Of a stretch of DNA of 64,000 bases, positions 9,465 to 19,002 are shown piece by piece (position 1 is the first letter of the stretch; each line of letters starts with the position of its first letter). The translations under genes were made by a program, and so were the position numbers. The DNA comes from Thiocapsa imhoffii (GTDB lineage: Bacteria; Pseudomonadota; Gammaproteobacteria; Chromatiales; Chromatiaceae). Location: assembly GCF_016583985.1 (NCBI RefSeq), contig NZ_NRSD01000018.1, forward strand, positions 17,869 through 81,868. Reading direction: 5' to 3'. Below the pieces are notes generated by a model, which did not search any database, had not been told where the DNA came from, and saw only the letters and a list, made by a program, of their open reading frames with translations.

Positions 9465-10175
9465 ATGAGTGTCGATGTCGAAACTCACTCGCAACCACAA
9501 CGGGAGCCTTCCACGCCGCTTCCGGTCACGCCCAGTTGGGCGATGCTTCGGACGCTCGCCGGAATCGCGACGCTGTCTGGACTGCTGGTGGTGATGGTCT
9601 ACCAGTTCACCCAGCCGATCATCGCCGAGAACGAACGCGTGTTGACCGAACGCGCCGTCTTCGAGGTGCTGCCCGGGGCGTCCTCGAATGTGATCTTCAT
9701 CCTCGATGAGCATGGCATCAGTCAGGTGGGGGAGGGACGTTCTGGAGTGCGGATCTTCGCTGGGTATCGCCCCGACGGCAGTTTGCGCGGCATCGCCTTC
9801 CCCGCCGCCGCGCGCGGTTACCAAGACGTGATCCAATTTCTGTTCGGCTACGATCCCGCGTGCGCGTGCATCATTGGCAGCAAGGTGCTGCGTTCGACCG
9901 AAACGCCGGGGCTCGGCGACAAAATCGATAACGACCCCCGTTTTCTCGCAAACTTCGATGCCCTCGATGCGCGCCTCGATCCAGACGGCAGGGCGCTGCT
10001 CAACCCCATTACGCTCGTCGCGCAGGGGACGAAGACCGATCCGTGGCAGATCGATGGCATCTCGGGATCCACCATTTCCGCGCAAGCGATGGCGCGCGCG
10101 CTCAATGAGGCCGCGCAACGATTCCTGCCGATCATCCAGCGCGAGCAAGCGACCCTCACCCAACCAACGCCCTGA
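9465..10175 (+). CDS. rnfG: Rnf complex subunit G, FMN-binding
   Basis: RnfG is the single-helix, externally facing subunit with a covalent FMN. The start at 9465 is fixed by a strong purine-rich ribosome site (GGGGGGAGGGG) just upstream, overlapping the end of rnfD. One transmembrane helix lies at about residues 25-47. TETPGLGDKI is the conserved RnfG/NqrC segment, and DGISGSTISA near the C-terminus carries the flavinylated threonine. The length of 236 residues is normal for the family. It lies between rnfD and rnfE, as in other Rnf operons. Confidence 0.92.
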   Translation: MSVDVETHSQPQREPSTPLPVTPSWAMLRTLAGIATLSGLLVVMVYQFTQPIIAENERVLTERAVFEVLPGASSNVIFILDEHGISQVGEGRSGVRIFAGYRPDGSLRGIAFPAAARGYQDVIQFLFGYDPACACIIGSKVLRSTETPGLGDKIDNDPRFLANFDALDARLDPDGRALLNPITLVAQGTKTDPWQIDGISGSTISAQAMARALNEAAQRFLPIIQREQATLTQPTP

Positions 10176-10220
10176 GGTCGCGCGCCTCATCGTCTGGGAT
10201 TCGTCAAGCGAGAGACATCA

Positions 10221-10883
10221 ATGTCCAATTTGCCAAATCGGATCGAATCGCTGAGTCCGGATACCTTCATCCGTGGACTCTGGAGAGAAAACCCCGTCTT
10301 CGTCATGTTGCTGGGCATGTGCCCGGTGCTCGCGGTCACCAACACCACGATCAACGCCATTGCGATGGGTTTAGCCACCACCTTTGTATTGGTTTGTTCC
10401 AGTATTCTGATCTCGTTGTTGCGTGATTGGATTCCAAAACAGGTGCGGATCGCGAGCTTCATCGTGATCATTGCGACCTTCGTCACCATCGTCGATTATG
10501 GTATCCAAGCCATCAGTTTGGAGCTTTATGCCGCACTTGGCGCCTTCATTCAATTGATCGTTGCCAACTGCGTCATTCTAGGCCGCGCCGAGGCCTTTGC
10601 CTCGAAGCAACGTTTGCACACGACCTTGGTCGACAGCCTTGGCATGGGGGCGGGTTTCACGCTTGCACTGCTCTCGCTGGGGACGGTGCGCGAGATCCTG
10701 GGCAGCGGAACCTTGCTGGGCATCCCCTTATTTGGTGACAACTTCCAGCCTTGGGTCGTCATGATTCTGCCACCGGGCGGTTTTTTCGTGCTAGGTGCTT
10801 GGTTGCTGCTCTTCAACTGGATCCGACTGCGCAAGGAGCAACAGTCCATCGAACGTTCGGGAGTCGCTGCCAATGCAAACTGA
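10221..10883 (+). CDS. rnfE: Rnf complex subunit E
   Basis: This 220-residue integral membrane protein belongs to the NqrD/RnfE family and forms part of the ion-conducting core with RnfA. It shows the family pattern LWRENPVFVMLLGMCPVLAVTN near the N-terminus, six hydrophobic helices, and the half-helix IVANCVILGRAEAFA. The cysteines in GMCP and ANCV are those proposed to help bind an iron-sulfur centre between RnfA and RnfE. Its last 11 bases overlap the start of rnfA, implying translational coupling. Confidence 0.93.
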   Translation: MSNLPNRIESLSPDTFIRGLWRENPVFVMLLGMCPVLAVTNTTINAIAMGLATTFVLVCSSILISLLRDWIPKQVRIASFIVIIATFVTIVDYGIQAISLELYAALGAFIQLIVANCVILGRAEAFASKQRLHTTLVDSLGMGAGFTLALLSLGTVREILGSGTLLGIPLFGDNFQPWVVMILPPGGFFVLGAWLLLFNWIRLRKEQQSIERSGVAANAN

Positions 10884-11463
10884 AGCGCTTCATAGCATCT
10901 TCCTGAATGCCGCCATCGTGAACAACTTCGTGTTGGCGTTGTTCCTCGGGATCTGTCCGTTCTTGGGTGTCTCGGCAAAAAAAGAGACCGCCTGGAACAT
11001 GGGCTTGGCCGTGATCTTTGTCATGCTCGTCAGCTCCATGAGCGCTTATGCGATCAATTGGCTGCTGACAGAGCTGGATCTGCTCTTCCTTCGACTCATC
11101 TGCTACATCGCGATCATCGCTTCGGCGGTGCAGTTGGTGGAGATGTTCGTCAAACGCTTCAGCCCGAGCCTGTTCCGGTCGCTGGGGATCTTCCTCCCGC
11201 TGATCACAACCAACTGCGCGATCCTTGGTCTTGCGCTGTTTCAGACCGCGAAGGAATACAACTTCATTCAAAGCCTGGTCTATGCCACCGGGGCTGGTGT
11301 CGGCTTCTTATTGGCACTCATGTTGATGGCCGGTTTACGTGAAAAGCTCGCGCTCGCCCGCGTTCCAAGTGTGAGCCAGGGCGCGGCATTAAGCCTGATG
11401 CTGGCTGGGTTACTCTCCCTCGCGTTCATGGGCTTTGCTGGCATCGGAGGTTCCATTGGCTAG
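10873..11463 (+). CDS. rnfA: Rnf complex subunit A
   Basis: RnfA is the NqrE-family partner of RnfE, with inverted membrane topology, and forms the core of ion and electron transfer. The 196-residue protein has six helices, the signature NAAIVNNFVLALFLGICPFLGVS, and TTNCAILGLALF, with the two conserved cysteines in GICP and TNCA. The ATG at 10873 lies inside the end of rnfE and gives the normal family length. It is the last rnf gene of the cluster, so the order here is B-nifJ-C-D-G-E-A. Confidence 0.93.
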   Translation: MQTEALHSIFLNAAIVNNFVLALFLGICPFLGVSAKKETAWNMGLAVIFVMLVSSMSAYAINWLLTELDLLFLRLICYIAIIASAVQLVEMFVKRFSPSLFRSLGIFLPLITTNCAILGLALFQTAKEYNFIQSLVYATGAGVGFLLALMLMAGLREKLALARVPSVSQGAALSLMLAGLLSLAFMGFAGIGGSIG

Positions 11464-11470
11464 GCTGATC

Positions 11471-11623
11471 ATGGCCCCACTGGTGATTTTTCTGGTCTTG
11501 ATCCTCTGGGTCTGGGTCCAGCGATACTACGCCGGCTTCGCGCGCCGTCATCCGCAGCGCGGTCCCTATCGTCGCGAGGGGGGAGGGTGCTCCTGCGGAG
11601 CGGGCCACTGTGATCGCTCATGA
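11471..11623 (+). CDS. Small Cys-rich membrane protein at the end of the rnf operon
   Basis: This 50-residue product starts seven bases after rnfA. It has one strongly hydrophobic helix (about residues 3-18, ending in WVWVQRYY), then a basic stretch and a C-terminal CSCGAGHC motif. Three cysteines and a histidine within eight residues suggest metal or iron-sulfur binding at a membrane surface, much like FeoB-associated Cys-rich mini-proteins. I do not recognise a named family. The tight spacing and same strand make it a likely part of the rnf operon, perhaps as an assembly or electron-transfer accessory. No strong ribosome site is visible. Confidence 0.6.
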   Translation: MAPLVIFLVLILWVWVQRYYAGFARRHPQRGPYRREGGGCSCGAGHCDRS

Positions 11624-11771
11624 GGCGTGCCCGGGGACCTGACTCGGACGAGTGCCGTAAAACCCGGTTTGGATTCTCCTGACCCCCGATCATGTGCTGG
11701 GATCGGGTTCGCAATTCAACGCGTGTTGGCCTGCCCAATCCAGGCCATTGCTACCAAGGAGCACGACGACA

Positions 11772-12632
11772 ATGCCTGAAACCATGGCCGATCTGGGTCC
11801 GACCACCCAGGCCTTCATCAAAACGTCTCGACGCATCACTCCCGAGCATGCGGAAGAGGTCCGACATCTTACCGTGCAGGTGGTCGACCCTGCGTTTCAA
11901 TTTATCGAAGGTCAAAGCATTGGCGTCGTGGTCCCAGGTCCACACCCCTTCGGGAATGCATACCATGTCCGTCGCTATTCCATCGCGAACGCCCGCAATA
12001 TCCCGCTTGCGACCGGCGTCGAGATTGATCTGCTGGTCCGGCGCTGTTTCTACATCGACGAGGTCAGTGGCGAACGCTACCCTGGCATTGCGTCAAACTA
12101 TCTCTGCGATGCCAATCCTGGCGATGCGCTGACGATCAGCGGTCCGTATCTCAGTCCCTTCAAAATGCCGCTCGATCCGAGCGCGAATCTGCTGATGATT
12201 GGAACCGGGACGGGCATTGCACCCTTCCGTGCGTTCGCCCAACTCATCTATGAGCGCCGTGGTGACTGGAACGGACAGGTTCGGCTCTTCTACGGTGGGC
12301 GCAGCGGTCTCGATCTGATGTATACGAACGATGAGACAACCGATCTAGCAAATTACTATGATGAGAAGACCTTCAAGGCCTTCCGAGCGCTCGGCACGCG
12401 TCCACTCATGACCTCTTCGCAAGCATTGGAACAGGGGCTCGAGGGTCATGCCGAGGAAGCGCTGCGCCTCATCAAGGACGTCAACACCTACGTGTTCCTC
12501 TCGGGACTGGACAAGATAGCGCAGGTCTTCGATCGGGTCATGGCGAAGCAGGTCGGTTCCGTGGATGCCTGGACGGAGATCAAGCAACGGATGATCGAAG
12601 ACGGACGTTGGTCCGAACTCATCTACGGCTGA
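11772..12632 (+). CDS. Ferredoxin/flavodoxin-NADP+ reductase
   Basis: This flavoenzyme transfers electrons between ferredoxin or flavodoxin and NADP(H). The 286-residue protein has an FAD-binding barrel with RRYSIANA (RxYS flavin motif), the NADP-binding fold motif GTGTGIAPFRAF, YGGRSGLDLMY, and the C-terminal FLSGLDK to MIEDGRW region. It ends in YG, giving an aromatic residue near the C-terminus as in plant-type reductases. An AAGGAG site at about 11757 sets the start. It follows the rnf genes by about 150 bases on the same strand and extends the same redox network to NADPH. Confidence 0.85.
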   Translation: MPETMADLGPTTQAFIKTSRRITPEHAEEVRHLTVQVVDPAFQFIEGQSIGVVVPGPHPFGNAYHVRRYSIANARNIPLATGVEIDLLVRRCFYIDEVSGERYPGIASNYLCDANPGDALTISGPYLSPFKMPLDPSANLLMIGTGTGIAPFRAFAQLIYERRGDWNGQVRLFYGGRSGLDLMYTNDETTDLANYYDEKTFKAFRALGTRPLMTSSQALEQGLEGHAEEALRLIKDVNTYVFLSGLDKIAQVFDRVMAKQVGSVDAWTEIKQRMIEDGRWSELIYG

Positions 12633-12730
12633 TACACCAGCGGAGCGAGCAGGGGCCTGATATTTCTGTGACCGCACGTTCATGGCGTCCGGGGCGGGCA
12701 CTCAAGTTCGCTCCGCCCGGGCGACTCGAA

Positions 12731-13264
12731 TCAGGGTTTATGCACCTGGCGTGCGGATCCCTCGCTCCGCTTGCGGGATGTGCCCGGCAGATCCAGTGTG
12801 ACCTTGATGGCTTGCGGGATGGGTTGCGGTGCCGGGCCTTCGGCCCGCGTCGCAATCCACAGGGCGACCAAACCGAGAATAACGGCGACACTGATGGCGA
12901 GCATCGGGGCAGGGCTTGCCAGCCCATACCAGACCGACCAGCTCACCGCCATGCTGCCAATGGCAGCGGTCTTGCCGGTTCGACAGATCTCTCCGCGTTC
13001 CAGGAACCCCCGAATCGAGGCCCCGAAGCGTGGGTGTTCGACCAGAAATCGCACCCGTTTCGGAGCACTGCGCAACCACAGCCAGGTGGCGCAGATCCAA
13101 AAAACGGTTGTGGGCATTAAGGGCAGGACCATCCCCACGAACCCAAGTCCGAAACAGAGCCAAGCCAGCAGGTTATACAGGTGACGACGGCGCGGACTGA
13201 TGGGTGTGGGAGGTGACTGCAGCGGCGAGCGGGTGCCTGGTTGCATGGGAGGATGCTCCGTCAT
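12731..13264 (-). CDS. YbaN-family (DUF454) inner membrane protein
   Basis: The product has the DUF454 core: a first helix (LLAWLCFGLGFVGMVLPLMPTT), then FWICATWLWLRSAPKRVRFLVEHPRFG with the conserved basic loop, and two more helices. Function of the family is unknown; E. coli YbaN is the reference. The ATG at 13264 leaves a short Pro/Ser-rich N-terminal tail. The C-terminal tail is basic. It faces the ferredoxin reductase gene convergently across about 100 bases. Confidence 0.75.
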   Translation of the reverse strand: MTEHPPMQPGTRSPLQSPPTPISPRRRHLYNLLAWLCFGLGFVGMVLPLMPTTVFWICATWLWLRSAPKRVRFLVEHPRFGASIRGFLERGEICRTGKTAAIGSMAVSWSVWYGLASPAPMLAISVAVILGLVALWIATRAEGPAPQPIPQAIKVTLDLPGTSRKRSEGSARQVHKP

Positions 13265-13479
13265 GGGGTCACTGACAGTGAGCGACTGAAGCGGCGTGCC
13301 AGCGGGCAGTGCCGGCTGAGCAGCCTGACGCAACCACATGACTCGCTCACCTCGACCGCACGCCAGATCGTCGAGAGGACTCTCGGGGAGACCAATTCGG
13401 TGTAGTATAGCCCGAGATTGCGCCATCCAGCCTCCCGCATCTGGGTGCGTGCGCCGCCTCGGTCCGCAATCCCTTCCTC

Positions 13480-13926
13480 CTATCGGTCAGCTCGCGGTGA
13501 TGGTGTCGCCGCCGGCATGATCCCACGCGATGACAGCCACTGTGTGTCGAGCTCCCAATCCACGGCCTGCACCTCGGGGAGCGCGAGAATCAAGCCCTGG
13601 GCACGCTGTTGATGATCGATCAGATCTTGCTGTGCGGCGAGAACCGCAGGATCATTGTCGGCCTTGTTGCCCAAGCTGGGATCGAGAATCGCGAGGAAGC
13701 GATAAGCGGGAACGTCAAACGAACGCGGTGTCGAGAGGGTGGCAACCCCCTGATCGAAGGCGACGACACGAAACCGATAGGGGTAGCTCGCCAGCTTCTG
13801 GTCCGTCTCCAGGACGGCATCGAGCTCCCAGACATCGGGTTGCCACATGGATTTGATCCAAAATGCCACGGCAACCAGTGCCAGCACGCCGATCGCGATA
13901 CTATAGATACGGGTGAAACGATCCAT
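13480..13926 (-). CDS. Conserved hypothetical one-helix membrane protein
   Basis: The 148-residue product has a single N-terminal helix (IYSIAIGVLALVAVAFWI, about residues 6-23), then an extracytoplasmic domain with no motif I recognise. ATG at 13926 was chosen because it puts the helix at the N-terminus; upstream in-frame codons extend into unlike sequence. It is divergent from the cyclase gene that follows. Coding potential is supported by the normal hydrophobic anchor and soluble domain, but no function can be given. Confidence 0.55.
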   Translation of the reverse strand: MDRFTRIYSIAIGVLALVAVAFWIKSMWQPDVWELDAVLETDQKLASYPYRFRVVAFDQGVATLSTPRSFDVPAYRFLAILDPSLGNKADNDPAVLAAQQDLIDHQQRAQGLILALPEVQAVDWELDTQWLSSRGIMPAATPSPRADR

Positions 13927-14034
13927 GCGGATGTTGAGCTCCTGAAGTCGGATGGAAGAGATGAGCGCGCTCGCCAAGACGTCACGACGAGCCCAGCGGT
14001 GTGAACAGGGTGAACTCATCACCGCTCAAAACCC

Positions 14035-15213
14035 ATGAAAAAAGTCAATCATAGATCAACTCGTGCCCATGTCGATGCGACCCCACGGATACCATCCTCC
14101 GGTCCCTTGTCTCGTGTGTCCATCCCCTTCATGAAGCACCGTGATCGCGAGACGTTGATCGTGGAACTCGCGAGACTGGTCGAGGGCGTCGATCGCTCAG
14201 CATCATCCCAGCAACGCACCCAGCACCTGGCTGAACAGATTCATCCGCTGCTCGATCATTTCCTGCTGGAATCCCAGCCGATCGAAGAGCGTGATGCCAG
14301 CATCCTGATCGCCGACATTCGCGGTTTCACCGCCTTGGCCGATTCGGAATCGCCGGCCACCATCGCACGACTCCTGCATCGTTTCTTCAACCGCATGGTG
14401 TTCTGCGTGCAGGCCCACGGCGGGATCATCGATAAGTTCATGGGTGACGCCGTGATGGCGCTTTTCGGCGTGCCGGACGCGCGTGATGACCATCTCTTGA
14501 GTGCGCTCGCGTGCGCGGTGGAAATGCAGCACGCGATGCTCGATCTCAATCGAGCGAGTCAAACGATGGGGGACCCCGCGATCTTTGCTGGAATCGCAGT
14601 CAACAATGGACCCATGTTGGTTGGGAGCTTCGGATCAACCCTCTACAGCGAATACACTGCGATCGGCGACACGGTGAACATGACGGCACGCATGCAGGGC
14701 TTCAGTTTGCGCGGTCAAATCATGATCAATCAGGCGAGTTATCTGCAAGTTCGTGAGCAGGTTGACGTTGGGGAACCGAACCGGGTGCTCCTGAAAGGGA
14801 AGCGACAAGAGATCACGCTGTACGAGTTGATCGGCATGCGCAAACCCACGGCGAACATCGTCCCGCGTGTCGAGATCCGGCGCTCGCCACGTGTGCAGGT
14901 CGATTGCGCCGTGTCGGTTCGCCAACTCGCTCCCGCACACCAAGTCGCACAGCCGATCAAGGGGCATGTCAAGGATCTGGGATACATGGGATTGAGCGCG
15001 GATCTCTCATCTCCGCTCGAGCCCGGCCAGGATGTCTGGCTTGGTCTCGGCCTTGATGCAAGCCCCGAACCGACCCTTGACATCACCGCACGGATCCTAC
15101 GCTGCCGTCCCTGCGAGGAGGGTTATCGGGTGAGCCTCCAATTTTCGCGCATCGATAGCGCTGAACATCGCCTCATCAAGCAATATGTCGATCAAGTGAT
15201 TTGGGGACGCTAG
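14035..15213 (+). CDS. Class III adenylate/guanylate cyclase with C-terminal PilZ domain
   Basis: The cyclase domain occupies about residues 80-245. It contains ILIADIRGFTALAD (first metal aspartate), IIDKFMGDAVMALFG (substrate lysine and second metal aspartate) and YTAIGDTVNMTARM (purine-selecting aspartate), which favours ATP. About residues 280-390 form a PilZ domain with RRSPR (RxxxR) and a degenerate second motif, KDLGYMGLSAD, where the usual DxSxxG serine is Gly. Cyclic-di-GMP could therefore control cAMP synthesis, though the altered motif makes binding uncertain. No transmembrane helix is seen. Start is uncertain: ATG at 14035 or at 14131. Confidence 0.85.
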   Translation: MKKVNHRSTRAHVDATPRIPSSGPLSRVSIPFMKHRDRETLIVELARLVEGVDRSASSQQRTQHLAEQIHPLLDHFLLESQPIEERDASILIADIRGFTALADSESPATIARLLHRFFNRMVFCVQAHGGIIDKFMGDAVMALFGVPDARDDHLLSALACAVEMQHAMLDLNRASQTMGDPAIFAGIAVNNGPMLVGSFGSTLYSEYTAIGDTVNMTARMQGFSLRGQIMINQASYLQVREQVDVGEPNRVLLKGKRQEITLYELIGMRKPTANIVPRVEIRRSPRVQVDCAVSVRQLAPAHQVAQPIKGHVKDLGYMGLSADLSSPLEPGQDVWLGLGLDASPEPTLDITARILRCRPCEEGYRVSLQFSRIDSAEHRLIKQYVDQVIWGR

Positions 15214-15324
15214 CGCGTCTCGGGTCAGGGTGGAGAGGTCCGGTAACATCCTGATTCCTTGACTTGACATAATATACATTCTACGAAATAAAGGCGAGGG
15301 TGGAGATGGTCAAGCTGGACTGAT

Positions 15325-15360
15325 CTGACGTCGCCCCAGCCGCTCCGGGCGACGCATCAG
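15325..15360. terminator. Candidate bidirectional terminator
   Basis: An inverted repeat with GTCGCCC/GGGCGAC arms and outer CTGA/TCAG arms around a nine-base loop lies between two convergent genes. There is no clear T-run, so efficiency is uncertain. The AT-rich stretch just before it (about 15255-15295) has no gene. Confidence 0.45.
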
Positions 15361-15375
15361 TCTGGACCAATCAGC

Positions 15376-16287
15376 TCAGATCCGCTCCTCCAAACATTGC
15401 CGTAAGGAGACGCGCCAATCGGGCATGGTCAAGCCAAAGGTGTCTTGAACGCGCCGATTGTCGAGCACGGAATAACGCGGGCGCAGCGCGGGCGCTGGAT
15501 ACTCGGATGATGGGATGGGGATCAGCTTACCCTCCAGTCCCGATTCCTCAAGGATGGCGCTGGCGAAACCGTACCAACTGACTTGTCCCGAACCGGTCAA
15601 GTGATAGAGTCCACCCACGTCGGCAAGATCGAGCTCGCCCCGCAAGACTCGATACAAGACCAATGCCGTCACCTCCGCCAGCATCCGACTCCAGGTCGGC
15701 GCGCCGACCTGATCATCGACGATGCGTAACTCATCACGCTCCTGCAGCAGGCGCAACATGGTTAAGAGAAAATTGGCTCCCCGGATACCATAGACCCAAC
15801 TGGTTCGGAAGATGAGCGCCTGGGCACCCGAGTTCAAAAGTACCTGCTCTCCCGCGAGCTTGGTCTCACCATAGACATTCAGTGGTCCCGTCAGGTCGTC
15901 TTCGCGATAGGGTCGATCGATCTCGCCGGAGAACACGAAATCGGTTGAGTAGTGAATGAGCGGGATACCCCGCACCGCGACGAGTTCAGCCATTTCACCA
16001 ACGGCATCGGCATTGATCCGACGCGCGGTGTCTTGATCAGTCTCCGCTTTATCGACCGCGGTGTAGGCCGCGGCATTCACGAGGGCGTCCGGCTGCGTCT
16101 CATCGACGAGTCGCCGCAACGACAGCGGGTCCATGAGATCGATGATCGGACCGCACTCCCCTTCAAGCGAGGCCGTGACCACGTTGCCGAGCGTTGCCAA
16201 GGTGCGGCGCAGTTCCCATCCGACTTGCCCATTGGCGCCGATGAGAAGGATGCGGGGCCGCTCGGTTGTCTTGCGCTCGATCGTCAT
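15376..16287 (-). CDS. rfbD: dTDP-4-dehydrorhamnose reductase
   Basis: This enzyme catalyses the last step of dTDP-L-rhamnose synthesis, the NAD(P)H reduction of the 4-keto sugar. The 303-residue protein has the Rossmann motif ILLIGANGQVGWELR, the family segments NAAAYTAVDKAE and STDFVFSG, YGETKLAGE with the catalytic Tyr-x3-Lys, and FRTSWVYG. Its ATG overlaps the stop of rfbC by ATGA. It is the last gene of the rhamnose operon, whose product normally feeds lipopolysaccharide or exopolysaccharide. Confidence 0.93.
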   Translation of the reverse strand: MTIERKTTERPRILLIGANGQVGWELRRTLATLGNVVTASLEGECGPIIDLMDPLSLRRLVDETQPDALVNAAAYTAVDKAETDQDTARRINADAVGEMAELVAVRGIPLIHYSTDFVFSGEIDRPYREDDLTGPLNVYGETKLAGEQVLLNSGAQALIFRTSWVYGIRGANFLLTMLRLLQERDELRIVDDQVGAPTWSRMLAEVTALVLYRVLRGELDLADVGGLYHLTGSGQVSWYGFASAILEESGLEGKLIPIPSSEYPAPALRPRYSVLDNRRVQDTFGLTMPDWRVSLRQCLEERI

Positions 16288-16853
16288 GGATAGTCCTCAT
16301 AACTGGGGAGGCGCTCGGGCGGGATCTCGCTCAAGCAGGGTGCTGCGGTATCTTTTGCCGACAACTCGGGAGACAGGCCGTCGAGCGGCCAGGCGATGGA
16401 CAGCGCGGGATCATCCCAACGGATCCCGAACTCCGTCTCCGGGCTGTAATACTCAGTGTTTTTATAGGTGAAGAGTGCTGATTCACCCGTGACGAGAAAA
16501 CCGTGAGCGAAGCCTGGAGGGATCCAGAACTGGCGGCGATTCTGCCCCGATAGCGTGGCACTGACCCACTGCCCAAACGTGGGTGAACCGCGGCGGATGT
16601 CAACCGCGACGTCATACACCTCGCCCCACATGACCTGAACTAATTTTCCTTGTGCATGGGGGTGTTGCACGTGTAAACCACGCAGCACGCCTTGTCGTGA
16701 GAAGGACAGGTTGTCCTGAACCAGGTCTGCTGGAAGACCGAGCTCGGTATAACGGTTGCTGCGATAGGTCTCCATGAAAAACCCCCGCTCATCGCCCCAC
16801 ACCTTCGGCTCGATGATGAGAACCCCGGGGATCGCGGTTTCCACAACATTCAT
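16284..16853 (-). CDS. rfbC: dTDP-4-dehydrorhamnose 3,5-epimerase
   Basis: A cupin-fold epimerase of 189 residues acting on dTDP-4-keto-6-deoxyglucose. Key segments are [28 protein letters not shown] (active-site His and Lys) and [15 protein letters not shown] at 16853 gives the standard family length and overlaps the rfbA stop by ATGA. Longer in-frame starts run into rfbA and are rejected. Confidence 0.93.
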   Translation of the reverse strand: MNVVETAIPGVLIIEPKVWGDERGFFMETYRSNRYTELGLPADLVQDNLSFSRQGVLRGLHVQHPHAQGKLVQVMWGEVYDVAVDIRRGSPTFGQWVSATLSGQNRRQFWIPPGFAHGFLVTGESALFTYKNTEYYSPETEFGIRWDDPALSIAWPLDGLSPELSAKDTAAPCLSEIPPERLPSYEDYP

Positions 16854-17731
16854 ACACTCCCTCGCTCCAACAGGCTCAACAGATAAGCACCATAACCGCT
16901 CTTGCTCAGCTCTTCGCCCATGCTGCGCAATTGCTGATCGTCGATCCAGCCTGAAAAATACGCGACCTCCTCCGGACAACAGATCTTGAGTCCTTGACGA
17001 CGTTCGATCGTCTCGATGAATTGACCCGCTTGCATCAGTGACTCATGGGTTCCCGTATCGAGCCACGCGGTTCCCCGACCGATCCGGCTGACGTGGAGCT
17101 CGCCGCGCTCGAGATAACCAATATTGAGATCCGTGATCTCCAACTCACCGCGCGCCGAGGGGCGCAATCCGGCGGCCAATTCGCAGGCCTTCTCATCGTA
17201 GAAATAGATTCCTGTCACCGCCCAATTCGACTTGGGAACACGTGGCTTTTCTTCGAGGCTCAACACCTGTCCGTCAACGTCGAATTCAACCACGCCATAA
17301 CGCTGCGGATCCGAGACGTAATACCCAAAAACCGTCGCGCCCTGCGTGCGCGCACTGGCCGCCTTGAGCTGGTCGACTAGACCGTGGCCATAGAAGATGT
17401 TGTCGCCCAACACCAAGCAAGAGGGGGCCCCGTCGAGGAAATCGCTCCCGATCAGAAAGGCTTGCGCGAGTCCGTCGGGGCGCGGCTGCTCCGCATACTC
17501 AAGCCGCACCCCCCACTGCTCACCCGACCCGAGCAAGGCACGAAAGAGCGGCAGATCGTGTGGTGTGGAGATGATCAGGATGTCCCGGATCCCGGCCAGC
17601 ATCAAGGTCGCGAGCGGGTAATAGATCATGGGCTTATCGTAGATCGGTAGCAATTGCTTGCTAACCGCTCGCGTCAACGGATAGAGCCGGGTGCCCGACC
17701 CTCCGGCGAGGATCATGCCTTTTCGATTCAT
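16850..17731 (-). CDS. rfbA: Glucose-1-phosphate thymidylyltransferase
   Basis: Makes dTDP-glucose from dTTP and glucose-1-phosphate, the first committed step of the pathway. The 293-residue protein has the nucleotidyltransferase signature [16 protein letters not shown], then [26 protein letters not shown] (metal aspartate) and [13 protein letters not shown] at 17731 overlaps the rfbB stop by ATGA and leaves the normal N-terminus. Confidence 0.94.
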   Translation of the reverse strand: MNRKGMILAGGSGTRLYPLTRAVSKQLLPIYDKPMIYYPLATLMLAGIRDILIISTPHDLPLFRALLGSGEQWGVRLEYAEQPRPDGLAQAFLIGSDFLDGAPSCLVLGDNIFYGHGLVDQLKAASARTQGATVFGYYVSDPQRYGVVEFDVDGQVLSLEEKPRVPKSNWAVTGIYFYDEKACELAAGLRPSARGELEITDLNIGYLERGELHVSRIGRGTAWLDTGTHESLMQAGQFIETIERRQGLKICCPEEVAYFSGWIDDQQLRSMGEELSKSGYGAYLLSLLERGSV

Positions 17732-18801
17732 GGTTCGATCCTGGTGTCGGTGGCGCCGAGACGTTCGCCCCGATAACGGCCGTCGGTCACGCGCTGGCAC
17801 CATTCAGGGTGCTCGAGGTACCAATCGACCGTGCGGCGCAGGCCCGATTCGAACGTCTCCGCGGGTTCCCAACCGAGTTCTTGCTTGAGCTTGCTCGCAT
17901 CAATGGCGTAGCGGCGATCATGGCCCGGACGATCGTTCACAAAAGTCTTCAGTTGGGCATGGGGGCGATAGGGTGAATCCGGCAATCGCGCATCGAGTAA
18001 CGCGCAGAGGGTGTCGAGGACCTCAAGGTTCGTCCGCTCGCTGTTGCCGCCGACATTGTAGACCTCGCCGGGTCGCCCTGCCTCCAGGACGCGCCAGATT
18101 GCCTGACAATGATCGAGGACGTAGAGCCAGTCGCGCACGTTCCCTCCATCGCCATAGATGGGCAAGGGTTCCCCTTGCTGCGCCTTGAGGATCATCAGTG
18201 GGATCAATTTCTCGGGAAATTGATAGGGACCATAGTTGTTCGAGCAGTTCGTTGTCAGCACCGGGAGACCGTAGGTGTGGAACCAGGCCCGCACCAAATG
18301 ATCCGACGCGGCCTTCGAGGCGGAGTACGGCGAATTCGGCGCGTAGGGCGTCGACTCGGTGAACAGGCCGGTGGGACCCAGCGAGCCGTAGACCTCATCG
18401 GTCGAGACATGCAGAAACCGAAACGCCGCTTTCGCCTCCCCCATGCGTCGTGACCAGTGGGCACGCGCACAGTCGAGAAGATTGAAGGTGCCCACGACGT
18501 TGGTCTGGACGAACTGCGCCGGCCCATCAATGGAACGATCCACATGGCTTTCAGCAGCGAAGTTCACGACCGCATCGACGTCGAACTCGGCCAGCAGCCG
18601 GGCAACCAGGTCCGCATCCGCGATATCGCCCTGCACGAAACGATGGCGTGGATGATCCATGAATTCAGCCAGCGTATCGAGGTTTCCTGCATAGGTGAGG
18701 AGGTCCAGATTCACGACCCGCACCTCGGTCTGCTCCATGAGGAACCGCACAAAATTACCGCCGATGAAGCCGGCGCCACCAGTCACGAGAAGGGTCGACA
18801 C
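17728..18801 (-). CDS. rfbB: dTDP-glucose 4,6-dehydratase
   Basis: Converts dTDP-glucose to the 4-keto-6-deoxy sugar with bound NAD+. Seen are [39 protein letters not shown] and [14 protein letters not shown] (catalytic Tyr and Lys). I start it at the GTG at 18801 because GGAGAA lies six bases upstream and the Rossmann motif then begins at once; an ATG eight codons further upstream is possible. It is the first gene of the four-gene operon. Confidence 0.93.
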   Translation of the reverse strand: MSTLLVTGGAGFIGGNFVRFLMEQTEVRVVNLDLLTYAGNLDTLAEFMDHPRHRFVQGDIADADLVARLLAEFDVDAVVNFAAESHVDRSIDGPAQFVQTNVVGTFNLLDCARAHWSRRMGEAKAAFRFLHVSTDEVYGSLGPTGLFTESTPYAPNSPYSASKAASDHLVRAWFHTYGLPVLTTNCSNNYGPYQFPEKLIPLMILKAQQGEPLPIYGDGGNVRDWLYVLDHCQAIWRVLEAGRPGEVYNVGGNSERTNLEVLDTLCALLDARLPDSPYRPHAQLKTFVNDRPGHDRRYAIDASKLKQELGWEPAETFESGLRRTVDWYLEHPEWCQRVTDGRYRGERLGATDTRIEP

Positions 18802-19002
18802 GCGCAGTTCTCCTGTAACGCACATGGGAGTTGGTCGAGCGAGGTTCCGCGGAGCGGACCATTGGATGGATCCTACCAGGGTTTCACGGCGTCACGGAAT
18901 TGACGAACCGCACACTCGAGCGCGACGGACAGTGCGTGCGCTCCTGGCGGGCGACACCGACTGCGGTCGCGCCCCTCGACGTGCTGGTCCGGGACCGGGC
19001 GA

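Noticed and set aside
15255..15295. Promoter for a small RNA (TTGACA at 15264)
   Set aside because: No acceptable -10 box 16-18 bases downstream and no independent sign of a transcript.
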